Positions 27,566-35,908 are shown, numbered from the stretch's first letter. The stretch is 64,000 nt of DNA from Bradyrhizobium sp. 132 (GCF_023074185.1 NZ_JADPKY010000024.1:62001-126000); one strand, 5' to 3'. Notes: generated by a model from the letters alone, not told the origin. Program-made: numbers and translations.

Positions 27566-29362
27566 TCAGGATTCGGCGACGCGTTTCAGGTCGCTCTGGA
27601 CCAGGGTCAGCTTGCCGAGCGGCACGCCCGCATTCAAGAGTCCGTCGCGGTAATGGGCGAGGTCCTCGGGGCGCTTCCAGTGGAAATTGCGCAAATGACG
27701 GTCAACATTCAGAGTCGGGTAGTTACCCATGAGCACGCGGGTCGCCTCGTTCGCCTCGCCCGCCCGCCCCAATTGCGCGAGCGCCGCGGCGCGGATCGCC
27801 AGCGCCTGCATGTGGTTCGGGTTGATGTAGAGTTGCTCGCGGGCCCATGACAGGGTCGCGTCATATTGGCCCAGCAGATAGTGGCTGAAGGCATTCAGCG
27901 CGGCCCATTGGTAGCGCGGATCGCTGTTGTCGCGCTGCGCGGCCATCGAGAACAGTTCGATCGCCTCGCGGTGCTCGCCGATGACGAAATGGCAGATGCC
28001 GAGCACGCCGCGCGCGCCGTTGTCGTAGGGGTTGAGCGCGACCGCACGCTTGGCGGCGTCCATCGCGGCCTCGTAATGCCCCTCCAGCGCGTGGGTCCAG
28101 GACAGGATCGAGAATGCAAATGACGAGCGTGGATCGAGCCGGACGCTGGTTTCGGCAAGCTTCATCGCCTCGGCCCACATCTCCCGCGTGCCCTTGACCC
28201 AGCCGAACTGGATGCTCTGGATCTGGATCGTGGCGAGATAGGCGTGCGCGATCGACAGCTTCGGATCGACCGCGATCGCCTCCCTGAACAGGGCGACGGC
28301 GAGGTTCAAATCCTCCTTGGTCTGCCGGTAGTAGTGCGACAGCCCCTTGAGGAAGCGGTCCCAGGCGGTCACGTCGGTCGAGAGCCGTGCCGGCGCCGAG
28401 GCTTCGGCCCGGACGATCTCGGTGGCGATGGCGGCGGACAGGTTCGTCGTAATCTCGTCCTGCATCGCGAAGAGATCGCCGATGTCGCGGTCGTAGCGGC
28501 CGGTCCAGAGCTGCTCGCCGGTCTCCGGCGCGATCAACTCTGCGGTCACGCGGATCTTGGCTCCGGCGCGCCGCACCGAACCCTGGATCAAATAGGTCGC
28601 GTCGATCTCCCGCGCGATCAGGCGAGTGCTGACATTGTTGCCCTTGAAGGCAAAGGTCGAGTTACGGCTCAGCACGCGATAGAAGGATTGCAGCGACAGC
28701 GCGTGGATCAAGTCCTCGGTCAGGCCGTCGGAGAAATATTCGTCCTGGGCGTCGCTGAGATTGGCGAAGGGCAGCACGCCGACGATGGCGGTCCGGTACT
28801 GCTGCGAGAGGGCGGATGTCTCCTTCAGCGCGGGCGCAAGCGCCGATGCGCCCTCGTGCGTCCAGGTCCAGACGCCGACCGGATCCTTGATGTTCTTGAA
28901 GCGGTGGTTGCCGGCATCGGCCATCGGCACGGCGAGATGCTTGCCTGCCTCCTTGTAGGCTTTGGCCGATATCGCGAAGCCGCCGGGGCTGGCCACGGAT
29001 TCGAGGCGGACGGCAATGTTGACATCGTCACCGAAGACCTCGTCCTCGTCGGCGATGACGTCGCCCATATGGATGCCGAGCCGGAACTGCATCGCACGAT
29101 CGGCTGGCAGATGATGGTTACGCTCCGCCATCAGCGTCTGCATCGCGATTGCGGCTTCGGTGGCGCCGACGATGCTCGGGAACTCCAGCAGGAAGCCGTC
29201 GCCGGTGTTCTTCACGACCCGGCCGCCGTGATTGAGGATGACGGGGTGGATCGCGCTGCGATGGGCCTTGAAGGCGGCATGGGTGCCGGCCTCGTCGCTG
29301 CCCATCATGCGCGAATAGCCGGCGACATCGGCGCAGATGATGGCGGCCAGACGTCTTTCCAT
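27566..29362 (-). CDS. Class III adenylate/guanylate cyclase with C-terminal TPR-like repeats
   Basis: Protein of 598 residues. An N-terminal class III cyclase domain (M-E-R-R-L-A-A-I-I-C-A-D-V-A-G-Y-S-R-M-M) shows the metal-binding Asp in A-D-V-A-G-Y, N-T-G-D-G-F and the V-N-I-A-V-R-L-E motif. It is followed by a TolB-like segment (V-G-V-L-P-F-A-N-L-S...F-S-D-G-L-T-E-D) and TPR-like helices (about 330-560). This cyclase-TolB-TPR layout is very abundant in Bradyrhizobium; many members have unclear catalytic activity. The ATG at 29362 follows TTGGAGCTCCGGAAT. It stands alone, divergent from a LysE-type exporter. Confidence 0.92.
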   Translation of the reverse strand: MERRLAAIICADVAGYSRMMGSDEAGTHAAFKAHRSAIHPVILNHGGRVVKNTGDGFLLEFPSIVGATEAAIAMQTLMAERNHHLPADRAMQFRLGIHMGDVIADEDEVFGDDVNIAVRLESVASPGGFAISAKAYKEAGKHLAVPMADAGNHRFKNIKDPVGVWTWTHEGASALAPALKETSALSQQYRTAIVGVLPFANLSDAQDEYFSDGLTEDLIHALSLQSFYRVLSRNSTFAFKGNNVSTRLIAREIDATYLIQGSVRRAGAKIRVTAELIAPETGEQLWTGRYDRDIGDLFAMQDEITTNLSAAIATEIVRAEASAPARLSTDVTAWDRFLKGLSHYYRQTKEDLNLAVALFREAIAVDPKLSIAHAYLATIQIQSIQFGWVKGTREMWAEAMKLAETSVRLDPRSSFAFSILSWTHALEGHYEAAMDAAKRAVALNPYDNGARGVLGICHFVIGEHREAIELFSMAAQRDNSDPRYQWAALNAFSHYLLGQYDATLSWAREQLYINPNHMQALAIRAAALAQLGRAGEANEATRVLMGNYPTLNVDRHLRNFHWKRPEDLAHYRDGLLNAGVPLGKLTLVQSDLKRVAES

Positions 29363-29606
29363 ATTCCGGAGCTCCAAGAGACTTGCAAGAGACTTGGAAG
29401 AGATCGAGGACCGGCCACGCCGTGGCAGTCGCCTCGAATCCCGCATTCAAGAACCTGCCTTTATAGAGCAGATGAGGCCGAGCGAAAGTATGATCCGCAT
29501 TGCAAATTCGAGCTAAATGCTCCGCAATCCCGGCGATGGACGGGGACGAGCGAACCGACTAAGCCGGCCCCTGAGGCGACGGCTCGGCGGCGGAGGCACC
29601 TCACAG

Positions 29607-30239
29607 ATGCTGGGCATTCACGAAATCTGGCTTTTCGTCCTGTCGGGCGTGCTGCTCAACATCACGCCGGGGCCTGATACGGTCTATGTGATCGGCCGCA
29701 GCATGCAGATGGGGTGGCGAGGCGGCGGCGCCGCCGCGCTCGGCATCAGTTGCGGCTGTTTTTTCCATGTCGCGGGCGCGGCGATCGGCCTTTCGGCCCT
29801 GCTGATGGCCTCGTCGACCGCGTTCTCGATCCTGAAGCTGGTCGGTGCGGCCTATCTCGTCGTGACCGGGCTCCAGATGCTGTGGTCGCGCCCGGTACTG
29901 GCATCGGCCATCGACGAGCCGGTGCGGAGCTCGCTGCGGCGGGTTTTCCTCCAGGGCGTCTTCACCAACGCGCTCAATCCCAAGGTCGCGCTGTTCTTCC
30001 TGGCCTTCCTGCCGCAATTCGTCGCAGCCGACGCGCCGCACAAGCCGCTCGCCTTCCTGACGCTCGGCCTGATCTTCATCTGCACGGGAACGCTGTGGTG
30101 CCTGATGCTGGCGGCGTTCGCGGCCAAGGCCGCCCACCGCTTGCGGACCTCCGAGGGCGCGATCGCCTGGGTCAACCGCGCGCTCGGCGGCCTCTTCATC
30201 TATCTCGGCATCCGCGTCGCCATGCTGGAGACGCGGTAA
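29607..30239 (+). CDS. LysE/RhtB-family amino-acid exporter
   Basis: Inner-membrane protein of 210 residues with six predicted helices. The family start motif W-L-F-V-L-S-G-V-L-L-N-I-T-P-G-P-D-T and the G-x-S-C-G segment are present, as is F-L-Q-G-V-F-T-N-A-L-N-P-K-V-A-L-F-F-L-A-F-L-P-Q-F after the third helix. Members export amino acids such as lysine, threonine or homoserine lactone. A GGAGG-containing stretch lies upstream of the ATG at 29607. It ends only 5 bp from the stop of the convergent TSUP gene. The actual substrate is unknown. Confidence 0.93.
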   Translation: MLGIHEIWLFVLSGVLLNITPGPDTVYVIGRSMQMGWRGGGAAALGISCGCFFHVAGAAIGLSALLMASSTAFSILKLVGAAYLVVTGLQMLWSRPVLASAIDEPVRSSLRRVFLQGVFTNALNPKVALFFLAFLPQFVAADAPHKPLAFLTLGLIFICTGTLWCLMLAAFAAKAAHRLRTSEGAIAWVNRALGGLFIYLGIRVAMLETR

Positions 30240-30244
30240 CTTTT

Positions 30245-30997
30245 CTACCCGAACTCTTTCAGCAGCGCGCTGCCGGCGAGATAGAGGCCGAGCAGGATCA
30301 TCGCGATCAGGAACCAGCGGCGAAACGCTTCGGCCGGCATCCGCGCCCGCACCGACTGGCCGATGTACATGCCGGCAAAGGCCATGGCCATGCCCACCGC
30401 GTCCGGCACGGCATTGGCCGGCGTCAGCAATCCTCCGGCCGTGAGGTTGAAGGCGAGCGCCAGAGTGGCTGTCGTGAAGAACACGCCGAGCGCCTGCACC
30501 AGCTCGTCCTTCTCCATGCCGATCGCCTGCATGAACGGCATCGAGGGGATCACCTGCACGCCCGTCGAGGCCGAGATCACGCCGGTGATCACCCCGACTA
30601 CGCCGCCGACCCATTTCTCGTTCTTCGGCGCGACCCGGAACTGGAATTTGTTCAGCCCGATGATCGCGTAGATGACCAGGAGGACGCCGAGCACGATCGT
30701 GCCGTAGCGCGCATGGGGACCGGTCAGCGCCCCGGCATTGAGCCAGCAGCCGATCACGGTGCCGATCATCAGCGGCCACAGCCGCCTCAGGATGTCACGC
30801 AGATGGGGGCCGACGAAGGTCTGCCAGATGTTGGTGACGATCGCGGGCACGATCACGATGGCGATCGCGCGGCTCGGTGCCATGCTCACGGCGAGCAGGC
30901 CCATGGACACGGTCGGCAGTCCGAGGCCGACCACGCCCTTGACGAATCCGGCGATCAGGAAGACGGCGGCGATGAGAATGAGGAGCGGGTCGATCAT
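30245..30997 (-). CDS. TSUP (TauE/SafE) family permease
   Basis: Membrane protein of 250 residues with about eight helices, of the TauE/SafE family that moves sulfur-containing organic anions or sulfite. Family-like elements are the early L-I-A-G-F-V-K-G-V-V-G-L-G-L-P segment and the mid-protein repeat V-V-G-V-I-T-G-V-I-S-A-S-T-G. I chose the ATG at 30997 because the extra 32 residues upstream are not hydrophobic and overlap the promoter region. It is divergent from a LysR gene, with a palindromic LysR-like box between them, so that regulator probably controls it. Confidence 0.9.
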   Translation of the reverse strand: MIDPLLILIAAVFLIAGFVKGVVGLGLPTVSMGLLAVSMAPSRAIAIVIVPAIVTNIWQTFVGPHLRDILRRLWPLMIGTVIGCWLNAGALTGPHARYGTIVLGVLLVIYAIIGLNKFQFRVAPKNEKWVGGVVGVITGVISASTGVQVIPSMPFMQAIGMEKDELVQALGVFFTTATLALAFNLTAGGLLTPANAVPDAVGMAMAFAGMYIGQSVRARMPAEAFRRWFLIAMILLGLYLAGSALLKEFG

Positions 30998-31051
30998 ATC
31001 TGCACATTGACCGAAGCCACGCCCTGGCACAATCTGGAGGTTACGGAGAGT

Positions 31052-31072
31052 GCCTTCGTTCATGACGAAGGC
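31052..31072. promoter_or_regulatory. Candidate LysR box between TSUP permease and LysR genes
   Basis: Perfect 8-bp palindrome GCCTTCGT-tcatg-ACGAAGGC containing the T-N11-A core expected for LysR-type regulators (T31056, A31068). It lies 19 bp upstream of the LysR ATG and 54 bp from the divergent permease start, a normal place for an autoregulatory site. Binding is inferred. Confidence 0.65.
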
Positions 31073-31091
31073 TGAGGGGGAGAAACCTGCC

Positions 31092-31985
31092 ATGCGCTTC
31101 GACCTCGTCGACCTTCAGCTGTTCATCGCGGTCGCGGACGAGCGCAGCATCACCCGTGGCGCGGAGCGGTCGCATTTGGCGCTGGCCTCGGCCAGCGCGC
31201 GCATCAAGAGGCTCGAGGACGCGCTCGGCGTCGCGCTGCTCAAGCGCGGGCGCCGCGGTGTCGAGTTGACCGCGGCGGGCGAGAGCCTGCTCGATCATGC
31301 GAGGCTCGTCATGCACCAGATCGACGACATGCGCGGCGATCTCGCCGGCTTTGCCAGCGGCGCGCGGGCGAGCGTGCATTTCCTCGCCAACACCTCGGGT
31401 CTGTCGGAGCATCTGCCCAAGGCTCTCGCCGGCTTCCTGCGCGAGCATCGCGACGTCGCCATCGACATCGAGGAGCGCGAGAGCACCGACATTGCGGCTG
31501 CGATCACCGCCGGTGCTGCCGATCTCGGTTTCGCCGCCGAGCATGCGCTGCCCGACCATATCGAGCGCTTCGTCTTCAGCGAGGACCGCCTGACGCTGGT
31601 GACTTCCAAGCGCGGCCCGTTCGCTGGCCGCCGCCAGATCGATTTTCATGAGGCAGGGGATTGCGAGTTCGTCGGGCTAACCGGCGCCACTGCGCTTCAA
31701 GTGCATATTTCGAAGCACGCTGCGCGGCTCGGCATGCGTCCGCATTTCCGCGCGCGGCTGCGCGATTTCGACGCAATCTGCCAGATGGTCGCCGCCGATG
31801 TCGGCGTCGCGCTGATGCCCGAAGCCGCCGCCCGCCGCTGCGCAAAACTGATGCCGCTCGCCATGGTCCGCCTGCGCGACGCCTTCGCCAACCGAAGGCT
31901 CGTGATCTGCGCGCGCAGCTTCAAGACATTGTCACGGCCGGCGAAGATGCTGGTGGAGCATTTGAGGGCGACGGCGGCGGTATGA
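31092..31985 (+). CDS. LysR-family transcriptional regulator
   Basis: Regulator of 297 residues. The N-terminal winged helix-turn-helix is clear: L-Q-L-F-I-A-V-A-D-E-R-S-I-T-R-G-A-E-R-S, then S-A-R-I-K-R-L-E-D-A-L-G-V-A-L-L-K-R. It is followed by a LysR effector-binding domain with a V-G-V-A-L-M-P-E motif near the end. I chose the ATG at 31092; ATGs at 31050 and 31062 would put the palindromic box inside the coding region. It is divergent from a TSUP anion permease, its likely target, and ends 8 bp from the convergent solute-binding gene. The ligand may be a small organic or sulfur anion, by inference from the permease. Confidence 0.92.
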   Translation: MRFDLVDLQLFIAVADERSITRGAERSHLALASASARIKRLEDALGVALLKRGRRGVELTAAGESLLDHARLVMHQIDDMRGDLAGFASGARASVHFLANTSGLSEHLPKALAGFLREHRDVAIDIEERESTDIAAAITAGAADLGFAAEHALPDHIERFVFSEDRLTLVTSKRGPFAGRRQIDFHEAGDCEFVGLTGATALQVHISKHAARLGMRPHFRARLRDFDAICQMVAADVGVALMPEAAARRCAKLMPLAMVRLRDAFANRRLVICARSFKTLSRPAKMLVEHLRATAAV

Positions 31986-31993
31986 ACTCTGCG

Positions 31994-32959
31994 CTACTTT
32001 GCCGTCTCCACCCCGGCGTCCTTGATCACCTTCGCCCATTTCTTCGTCTCGTCCGCGATGAACTGCCGAAAATGCTCCGGCTCGTCGCCGACCAGCGTTG
32101 CGCCTTGGGCGGCGAGCTTCTCCTTCACCGCGGGATCCGCCATCGCCTTCGTGGCGAGACCATGCAGTGCGGCGACGATCTCCTTCGGCGTGCCCTTCGG
32201 CGCGACCATGCCGTACCAGTTCTCGATGCGCAGGTCCGCAAAGCCCGCTTCCGCGGTGGTCGGCACCTCGGGCGCGGTGGCGGAGCGCTCGGCCGAGCCG
32301 ACCGCGATCGGCCGCAGGGCGCCGGCCTTGACCTGCGGCAGCAGCACGGGGAGATCCAGGAACGTCATCTGCACCTGCTGTCCGAGCAGATCGTTCACGG
32401 CCGGCGCCGCGCCGCGATAAGGCACGTGCACGATGTCGATCTTGGCCGTCAGCTTGAACAATTCGCCGGCCAGATGCGGCAGACTGCCGGGGCCCGAGGA
32501 GGCGAAGTTGAGCTTTCCGGGCTGCGCCTTGGCGAGCGCGATCAGCTCGCCGATGTTTTTGGCCTCTACATTGGTGGCGACCACGAGCATTTCCGGAACG
32601 GTTGCGACCAACGTCACCGGCGTGAGGTCGTTGAGCGTATCGTATGCGACCCGCTCCATGCTCGGGCTAATCGCCAGCGCGCCGGCGCTGGAGATCGCGA
32701 TGGTGTAACCGTCAGGCGCAGCCTTGGAGACGGAATCGGTGCCGAGCACGCCGCCCTGGCCGCCGCGATTGTCGATCAGCACCGGCTGGCCCGACAGCTC
32801 CGACATGCGCTGACCGATCACCCGCGCGATGATGTCGTTGGGGCCGCCGGCCGGGAACGGCACGATCAGCTTGACCGGCTTGGCCGGGTAATTCTGCGCG
32901 GAGACGAGCGTCGGAAACAGAAGCAGGGTTGCGAGAAGGAGCGTACGCCGGTTCGTCAT
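31994..32959 (-). CDS. Tripartite tricarboxylate transporter (Bug) binding protein
   Basis: Periplasmic solute-binding protein of 321 residues of the Bug/TctC family. A signal peptide ends L-V-S-A-Q-N-Y-P-A-K-P-V, and the family start P-V-K-L-I-V-P-F-P-A-G-G-P-N-D-I-I-A-R is clear, as are G-Q-P-V-L-I-D-N-R-G-G-Q-G-G and H-V-P-Y-R-G-A-A-P-A. Bug proteins bind carboxylated ligands. There is no TctA/TctB permease nearby, so this is an orphan binding protein, as is common in this group. It begins 18 bp after the hisN stop on the same strand and may be co-transcribed with it. Confidence 0.94.
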   Translation of the reverse strand: MTNRRTLLLATLLLFPTLVSAQNYPAKPVKLIVPFPAGGPNDIIARVIGQRMSELSGQPVLIDNRGGQGGVLGTDSVSKAAPDGYTIAISSAGALAISPSMERVAYDTLNDLTPVTLVATVPEMLVVATNVEAKNIGELIALAKAQPGKLNFASSGPGSLPHLAGELFKLTAKIDIVHVPYRGAAPAVNDLLGQQVQMTFLDLPVLLPQVKAGALRPIAVGSAERSATAPEVPTTAEAGFADLRIENWYGMVAPKGTPKEIVAALHGLATKAMADPAVKEKLAAQGATLVGDEPEHFRQFIADETKKWAKVIKDAGVETAK

Positions 32960-32977
32960 GCAGGCTCCTTGTGCGGC

Positions 32978-33760
32978 CTATCCGTTGAGCAGTTTCAGTG
33001 CTTCTTCGTGAACCCTGGCGTCACCGGCCGCGATGATGCGGCCGCCGCCCTGCGCGGGCTTGCCTTCCCAGGTGGTGACGACGCCGCCGGCGCCGGTCAC
33101 GATCGGGATCAGGGCCGCGATATCGTAAGGCTTCAACTCGGTTTCGACCACGAGATCGACGTGACCTGCGGCCAGCATGCAATAGGAGTAGCAGTCGCCG
33201 CCATAGCGCGAGAGACGTGCGCCCTTCTCGATGCGGCCGAAGATGGCGCGGTCGCGCTCGTTCATCAGCAGCGGGCTGGTGGTGTAGGTCGTCGCTTCCG
33301 ACAGCGAAGCACATCGCCGGACCTGGAGCCGGCGCTCGCCGGAGGGGCCCTTATAATGAGCCGAGCCGCTGTCGCCGGAAAAGCGTTCGCCGATGAAGGG
33401 CTGGTGCATCATGCCGTAGACCGGCGTGCCCTTGTGCAGCAACGCGATCAGCGTGCCCCAGATCGGAAAGCCGCCAATGAAGGATTTGGTGCCGTCGATA
33501 GGGTCGAGCACCCAGACATAGTCGGAGTCCTCGCGCTCGTTGCCGAACTCCTCGCCGACGATGCCGTGCTGGGGGAAGCTGGCCTTGATCAGCCGCCGCA
33601 TCACCGCCTCCGCGGCGCGGTCGGCCTCTGTCACGGGGTCGAAATCCTTGGTCTTGCTCTTGTCGTCGATCGATAGGGAAGTGCGGAAGAACGGCAGGAT
33701 GGTTTCGCCGGAGACGGTGGCGAGCCGTTCGATGAAGGCGGAGAAGTCGATCACCGTCAC
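32978..33760 (-). CDS. hisN: Inositol-monophosphatase-family phosphatase (histidinol-phosphatase HisN type)
   Basis: Mg-dependent phosphatase of 260 residues of the IMPase fold. Metal-site motifs are G-E-E-F-G, D-P-I-D-G-T-K-S-F and the late K-P-Y-D-I-A-A-L-I-P. Family members dephosphorylate histidinol phosphate (HisN), inositol phosphate (SuhB) or related substrates. The HisN assignment is favoured by the D-P-I-D-G-T-K-S-F-I-G-G-F-P-x-W-G pattern, but it is not certain. Divergently upstream lies an sRNA of the mmgR/suhB type followed by N-formylglutamate amidohydrolase, the order I recall around mmgR in Sinorhizobium. A Bug-type binding protein follows it. Confidence 0.85.
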   Translation of the reverse strand: MTVIDFSAFIERLATVSGETILPFFRTSLSIDDKSKTKDFDPVTEADRAAEAVMRRLIKASFPQHGIVGEEFGNEREDSDYVWVLDPIDGTKSFIGGFPIWGTLIALLHKGTPVYGMMHQPFIGERFSGDSGSAHYKGPSGERRLQVRRCASLSEATTYTTSPLLMNERDRAIFGRIEKGARLSRYGGDCYSYCMLAAGHVDLVVETELKPYDIAALIPIVTGAGGVVTTWEGKPAQGGGRIIAAGDARVHEEALKLLNG

Positions 33761-34062
33761 GGCGCATCCTCAAAACGAAAGTCGGGTGAAGCTCACTCCT
33801 GCCTAGCTCAAATCGGAGGGATCGTGCAGCGCTGTCTTGCTTTCGCACCCTGGTATTTTGGATGCCGGAAGCGTTCGCCTCGGCAAAGACCACTCACTGG
33901 GCAAATATCGATCATTGAGTTGAAACCTTAGTTCCGGATCTGCCTCGTTCGTATGCAAATGACTATCAACCCATTGAATTTCCTTATCAAAGGAACTGAA
34001 TCTGGGTTTCTCTAGAAGCAACCGAGCTATGTCCTCATTGCATGGGAAACCGCTCGAAAGCC

Positions 34063-34092
34063 CTTGCACTTTGTGCGTCGCGGCCGCATATT
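34063..34092 (+). promoter_or_regulatory. Probable promoter of the MmgR-type sRNA
   Basis: CTTGCA at 34063-34068 and CATATT at 34087-34092, 18 bp apart, resemble alphaproteobacterial sigma-70 boxes and would place the RNA start near 34099. Assigned by position relative to the sRNA body; no experimental support. Confidence 0.5.
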
Positions 34093-34098
34093 GTTGCG

Positions 34099-34190
34099 GT
34101 GCGGTAGCGCTTCTCGCGTTACTGCTGCCCTCCTTGGGCGTTTCCTCCCTAGACTTGGGCCGCTTCTTCATCAGAAGCGGCCCTTTTTTC
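34099..34190 (+). ncRNA. mmgR: MmgR / suhB-family small RNA
   Basis: A strong + strand terminator with no gene in front of it marks a small RNA in the 538-bp gap between hisN and N-formylglutamate amidohydrolase. It has a short hairpin GCCC-tcctt-GGGC (34127-34139), then a single-stranded TTTCCTCCCTAG stretch (34141-34152) complementary to Shine-Dalgarno sequences, then an 11-bp terminator stem. This matches my memory of the alphaproteobacterial mmgR/suhB (alpha-r8) RNA, and the neighbours also match its Sinorhizobium location. MmgR limits polyhydroxybutyrate storage in Sinorhizobium, presumably by blocking translation through the CCUCC motifs. The 5' end is estimated; the 3' end is firm. Confidence 0.78.
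34157..34189 (+). terminator. Rho-independent terminator of the MmgR-type sRNA
   Basis: Perfect stem GGGCCGCTTCT / AGAAGCGGCCC (34157-34167 and 34173-34183), loop TCATC, followed by six Ts. Strong and directional for the + strand. Confidence 0.92.
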
Positions 34191-34298
34191 TTTCAGCCTC
34201 TAATTTCTTTCAGCCCTTGGCTTTCATTTCAATGCGCGCCGCGAAACGCGTTCGCGCTTGATCGCACCCAACACAATCGTTCGAAGAAAACGTCGCGC

Positions 34299-35189
34299 CT
34301 ATTCGGCCGCGGCCTGGAACGGGCCGAGATCGCCGAACGGGATCGTGGTCGCCAGCACGTCGGCGAGCACGCCGAAGTCCGTCGCCACTTGCGCAAAACG
34401 CGGACTGCGCTCGCGCCGCCGCTCGTCCATGTAGATCGCGCGGTTGAGTTCGAGCTGCACGGCGTGCAGGCCGCTGGCCGGGTTGCCGTAATGCTCGGTG
34501 ATGAAGCCGCCCGCATAGGGCTTGTTGCGGCCGATCGAATAGCCGAGTCCGGTCATGGTCTCCTCGACCCTGTCGGGCAGGAGCGGCGTGCAGCTCGTGC
34601 CGTAGCGGTCGCCGATCACGATGTCGGGCCGCCGTGGCTCGTCGCGGGAGACGCCGACCGAGGGCATCGAGTGGCAGTCGACCAGCACCACGGTGCCGAA
34701 CATCTGGTGCACCTTGTTGATCAGCCGGCGCAGCGCGCGATGGTAGGGCTTGTAGAGAGTCTCGATCCGCGCCAGCGCATCTTCAACCAGGATGCGGTCG
34801 CGATAGATCTCCTGGCCGTCGCCGACCACGCGCGGAATGGTGCCGAGCCCTCCGGCAACCCGCATCGAGCGGGTATTGGCGAAGCTCGGCAGGCGCCCGG
34901 TGAACATCCGGGGATCAAGCTCATAGGGCTCGCGATTGACGTCGACATAGGAGCGCGGAAAGTTGACCCGCACGGTCGGAAAGCCGCGCTCGCTCAGTTG
35001 GGCGATCAGCTCGTCCATGAAAGAGTCTTCGGACCGCCGCAGCTGCGGCAGGTCGATCCGCGATGCCGCGAGGAATTCGTCCGGATAGGTCGAGCCGGAA
35101 TGGGGCGAGTTGAAGATGACAGGCGCGCGCCATTGCGCGGGCTCCACGATCTCGAACGCTGGCGACATGTCGCCGTCAAACCGGGTCAT
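34299..35189 (-). CDS. N-formylglutamate amidohydrolase family protein
   Basis: Protein of 296 residues of the N-formylglutamate amidohydrolase (HutG-like) family, which hydrolyses N-formylglutamate to glutamate and formate in histidine degradation. Conserved segments are I-F-N-S-P-H-S-G-S-T-Y-P near the N terminus, D-V-N-R-E-P-Y-E-L-D and V-D-C-H-S-M-P-S, giving likely metal ligands. No other hut genes are nearby, so a true role in histidine use is not proven; many rhizobial members are annotated on similarity alone. It lies between the MmgR-type sRNA and cpdR, as I recall for other rhizobia. Its leader contains a duplicated 20-bp repeat. Confidence 0.9.
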   Translation of the reverse strand: MTRFDGDMSPAFEIVEPAQWRAPVIFNSPHSGSTYPDEFLAASRIDLPQLRRSEDSFMDELIAQLSERGFPTVRVNFPRSYVDVNREPYELDPRMFTGRLPSFANTRSMRVAGGLGTIPRVVGDGQEIYRDRILVEDALARIETLYKPYHRALRRLINKVHQMFGTVVLVDCHSMPSVGVSRDEPRRPDIVIGDRYGTSCTPLLPDRVEETMTGLGYSIGRNKPYAGGFITEHYGNPASGLHAVQLELNRAIYMDERRRERSPRFAQVATDFGVLADVLATTIPFGDLGPFQAAAE

Positions 35190-35190
35190 C

Positions 35191-35230
35191 TTCTTAGGCT
35201 TCGTCCCTTGTTCTCAGGCTTCGTCCCTTG
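35191..35230 (-). repeat. Duplicated 20-bp leader of the N-formylglutamate amidohydrolase gene
   Basis: Two tandem copies of ttctYaggcttcgtcccttg (35191-35210 and 35211-35230, one mismatch) lie directly upstream of the ATG at 35189. On the coding strand each unit carries AAGGGACGAAG, so the purine-rich, Shine-Dalgarno-like segment is duplicated. The rest of the gap up to cpdR (35231-35548) has only the palindrome at 35455-35485. Confidence 0.8.
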
Positions 35231-35454
35231 GCGCCGCAGGATCCGGAAAAGGGGCCAGATCGAATTGATTCGGCCGATCGAGCGGCTGTTATGTGTCGTC
35301 ATTGTCCGGAATCGCAACCATCCTGCCAAGCGAAAAGATGTCATCTGCGCTGGAACATGTCTTAACCCTGCGGGCATCGAGATGGGGATCGACCAACGCG
35401 ACTTGATTGCTTCGAGCCGCATTCGGGTTCACAAGGGGGCCGCGCGGTCGGGCT

Positions 35455-35485
35455 AGGGTAAAGATTTTCACCCGAAATTTACCCT
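35455..35485. promoter_or_regulatory. Palindrome upstream of cpdR
   Basis: Perfect 8-bp arms AGGGTAAA / TTTACCCT with a 15-base spacer, ending 63 bp before the cpdR ATG. It falls where a promoter or operator is expected. No regulator can be named; the half-site only loosely resembles the CtrA consensus. Confidence 0.4.
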
Positions 35486-35548
35486 CTGTCGGGCTTAGTG
35501 ACCTCTGCTGATGCCTTGTAATTGTCTTGGGGATTCGACGTTCCAGCC

Positions 35549-35908
35549 ATGCCAAAAATCCTGCTCGCCGAAGACGACAACGACATGCGCCGTTTCCTGG
35601 TCAAGGCGCTGGAAAACGCCGGTTTTCAGGTCTCGTCCCACGACAACGGCATGGCCGCCTATCAGCGGCTCCGGGAAGAGCCGTTCGAAATGCTGCTCAC
35701 CGACATCGTGATGCCGGAGATGGACGGCATCGAGCTCGCCCGCCGGGCTTCGGAACTCGACCCCGACATCAAGATCATGTTCATCACTGGCTTCGCCGCG
35801 GTCGCCCTGAACTCGGATTCGGACGCCCCCAAGAACGCGAAGGTGCTGTCCAAGCCCGTGCATTTGCGCGAATTGGTCAGCGAAGTGAACAAGATGCTGG
35901 CGGCCTAA
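35549..35908 (+). CDS. cpdR: CpdR-type single-domain response regulator
   Basis: Receiver-only protein of 119 residues. The phospho-acceptor Asp is residue 52 in L-L-T-D-I-V-M-P-E-M-D-G, with the acidic pair D9-D10, the Thr in F-I-T-G-F-A-A-V-A-L and the Lys in L-S-K-P. The sequence closely follows rhizobial CpdR as I recall it (A-E-D-D-N-D-M-R-R-F-L-V-K-A-L and the E-V-N-K-M-L-A-A end). CpdR, when unphosphorylated, primes ClpXP for degradation of cell-cycle regulators and is switched by the CckA-ChpT phosphorelay; in Sinorhizobium it is needed for bacteroid development. I chose the ATG at 35549, since the nine residues before it are not conserved. Confidence 0.93.
   Translation: MPKILLAEDDNDMRRFLVKALENAGFQVSSHDNGMAAYQRLREEPFEMLLTDIVMPEMDGIELARRASELDPDIKIMFITGFAAVALNSDSDAPKNAKVLSKPVHLRELVSEVNKMLAA

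Noticed and set aside
33803..34171. Reading frame of 122 codons on the minus strand in the hisN/N-formylglutamate amidohydrolase gap
   Set aside because: It lies across the MmgR-type sRNA and its terminator, has no ribosome site, and its composition (many Ser, Pro, Arg and Lys without pattern) resembles a chance frame.
34029..35456. Long + strand frame of 475 codons
   Set aside because: It runs antisense through the N-formylglutamate amidohydrolase gene and across the sRNA terminator; the His/Arg/Gly-rich translation is a shadow of the real gene.
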